NCBI RefSeq assembly: GCF_020782875.1
Contig: NZ_JAJGBN010000001.1
Location: forward strand, 992,001-1,056,000
DNA: 64,000 bases
Origin: Allomuricauda sp. M10
GTDB taxonomy: Bacteria; Bacteroidota; Bacteroidia; Flavobacteriales; Flavobacteriaceae
Direction: 5' to 3'
Shown here piece by piece: positions 63,874 through 64,000 of the stretch; position 1 is the stretch's first letter, and each line of letters begins with the position of its first letter. Under the pieces are notes generated by a model. That model searched no databases. It was not told where the DNA came from and saw only the letters and a list, made by a program, of their open reading frames with translations. Both the position numbers and the translations under genes were made by a program.

Positions 63874-64000
63874 AGCTTATAAATGATTTCGCACTTGTTG
63901 AAATCATCTTTGGAAATATCGGTGCGTTTGTCAGAATCCATCCAAATTCTCCACGTGCCGTTTTCTTTTCGTAAGCCAACATTAAAGTATCCATACCCGC
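63870..64000 (-). CDS. C-terminal end of an unidentified protein (cut by window edge)
   Basis: The minus strand is open from the window end to a TAA at 63870-63872, giving 43 residues ending FNKCEIIYKL (GYGYFNVGLRKENGTWRIW near the visible start). The alternating aromatic strands look like the last strands of a beta-rich domain. No family can be named from this part. Overlaps the glmM stop by four bases, tail to tail. Confidence 0.55.
   Translation of the reverse strand, partial: GYGYFNVGLRKENGTWRIWMDSDKRTDISKDDFNKCEIIYKL

Overview
The window looks like chromosome of a marine-type Flavobacteriaceae (Bacteroidota), perhaps near Allomuricauda/Maribacter (low confidence at genus level). Reasons: start sites mostly without strong Shine-Dalgarno sequences, several promoter -7 boxes of the form TAnnTTTG, a fused E1 alpha/beta oxo-acid dehydrogenase, the ilvD-ilvB-ilvN-ilvC-ilvA order, Nramp-like gene plus pxpABC, and OmpA lipoproteins typical of the group. 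No rRNA, tRNA or CRISPR was seen.

Layout. 1-2.2 kb is the edge of a probable prophage or phage-derived island: the 3' end of a tail tape-measure gene, a membrane protein and a retropepsin-like protease. It abuts the 3' half of comM/yifB, whose 5' half is missing, so comM is probably the insertion target. 2.9-9.1 kb holds an M20 peptidase, two small proteins and the 5-oxoprolinase operon (Nramp-like transporter, pxpA, pxpB, pxpC). 9.1-16.4 kb is the isoleucine/valine operon ilvD-B-N-C-A, preceded by an 18-codon leader peptide rich in Leu/Val/Ile, a terminator and a complementary antiterminator arm, i.e. a transcription attenuator. 16.5-18.1 kb is a GapN-type dehydrogenase with a terminator, then palindromic intergenic repeats. 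18.4-23.2 kb is leuC-D-A-B on the minus strand; its LeuA resembles citramalate synthase. Together these regions cover branched-chain amino acid synthesis, and the fused E1 at 44-46 kb probably serves branched-chain oxo-acid breakdown.

23.4-53.6 kb is mostly housekeeping: recG, M1 peptidase and patatin, an OmpA-like paralogue, an FMN glutamate-synthase-like protein, M20 amidohydrolase, DsrE-like protein, pcrA/uvrD, a membrane alpha/beta hydrolase, YciO/TsaC family, an OmpA lipoprotein, a glycosyltransferase, an HsdR-N-like protein, holA, DoxX, fused E1, a degenerate M1 domain joined to a beta barrel, LOG and uvrA.

53.7-54.8 kb is an AT-rich accessory patch with an HNH nuclease gene broken by one in-frame TGA. 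55.0-58.2 kb is a DNA-repair cassette: a TIGR03915-type protein and a TIGR03916-type radical SAM protein, divergent from a LexA/CI-like self-cleaving repressor. The gap between them carries four copies of a TGGA-N5-TCCA operator-like site, a strong candidate for a damage-controlled regulon. 58.2-64 kb holds an SMP-30 family protein, an ATP-grasp ligase, gamma-glutamyltransferase, ACP phosphodiesterase, glmM and the end of one more gene.
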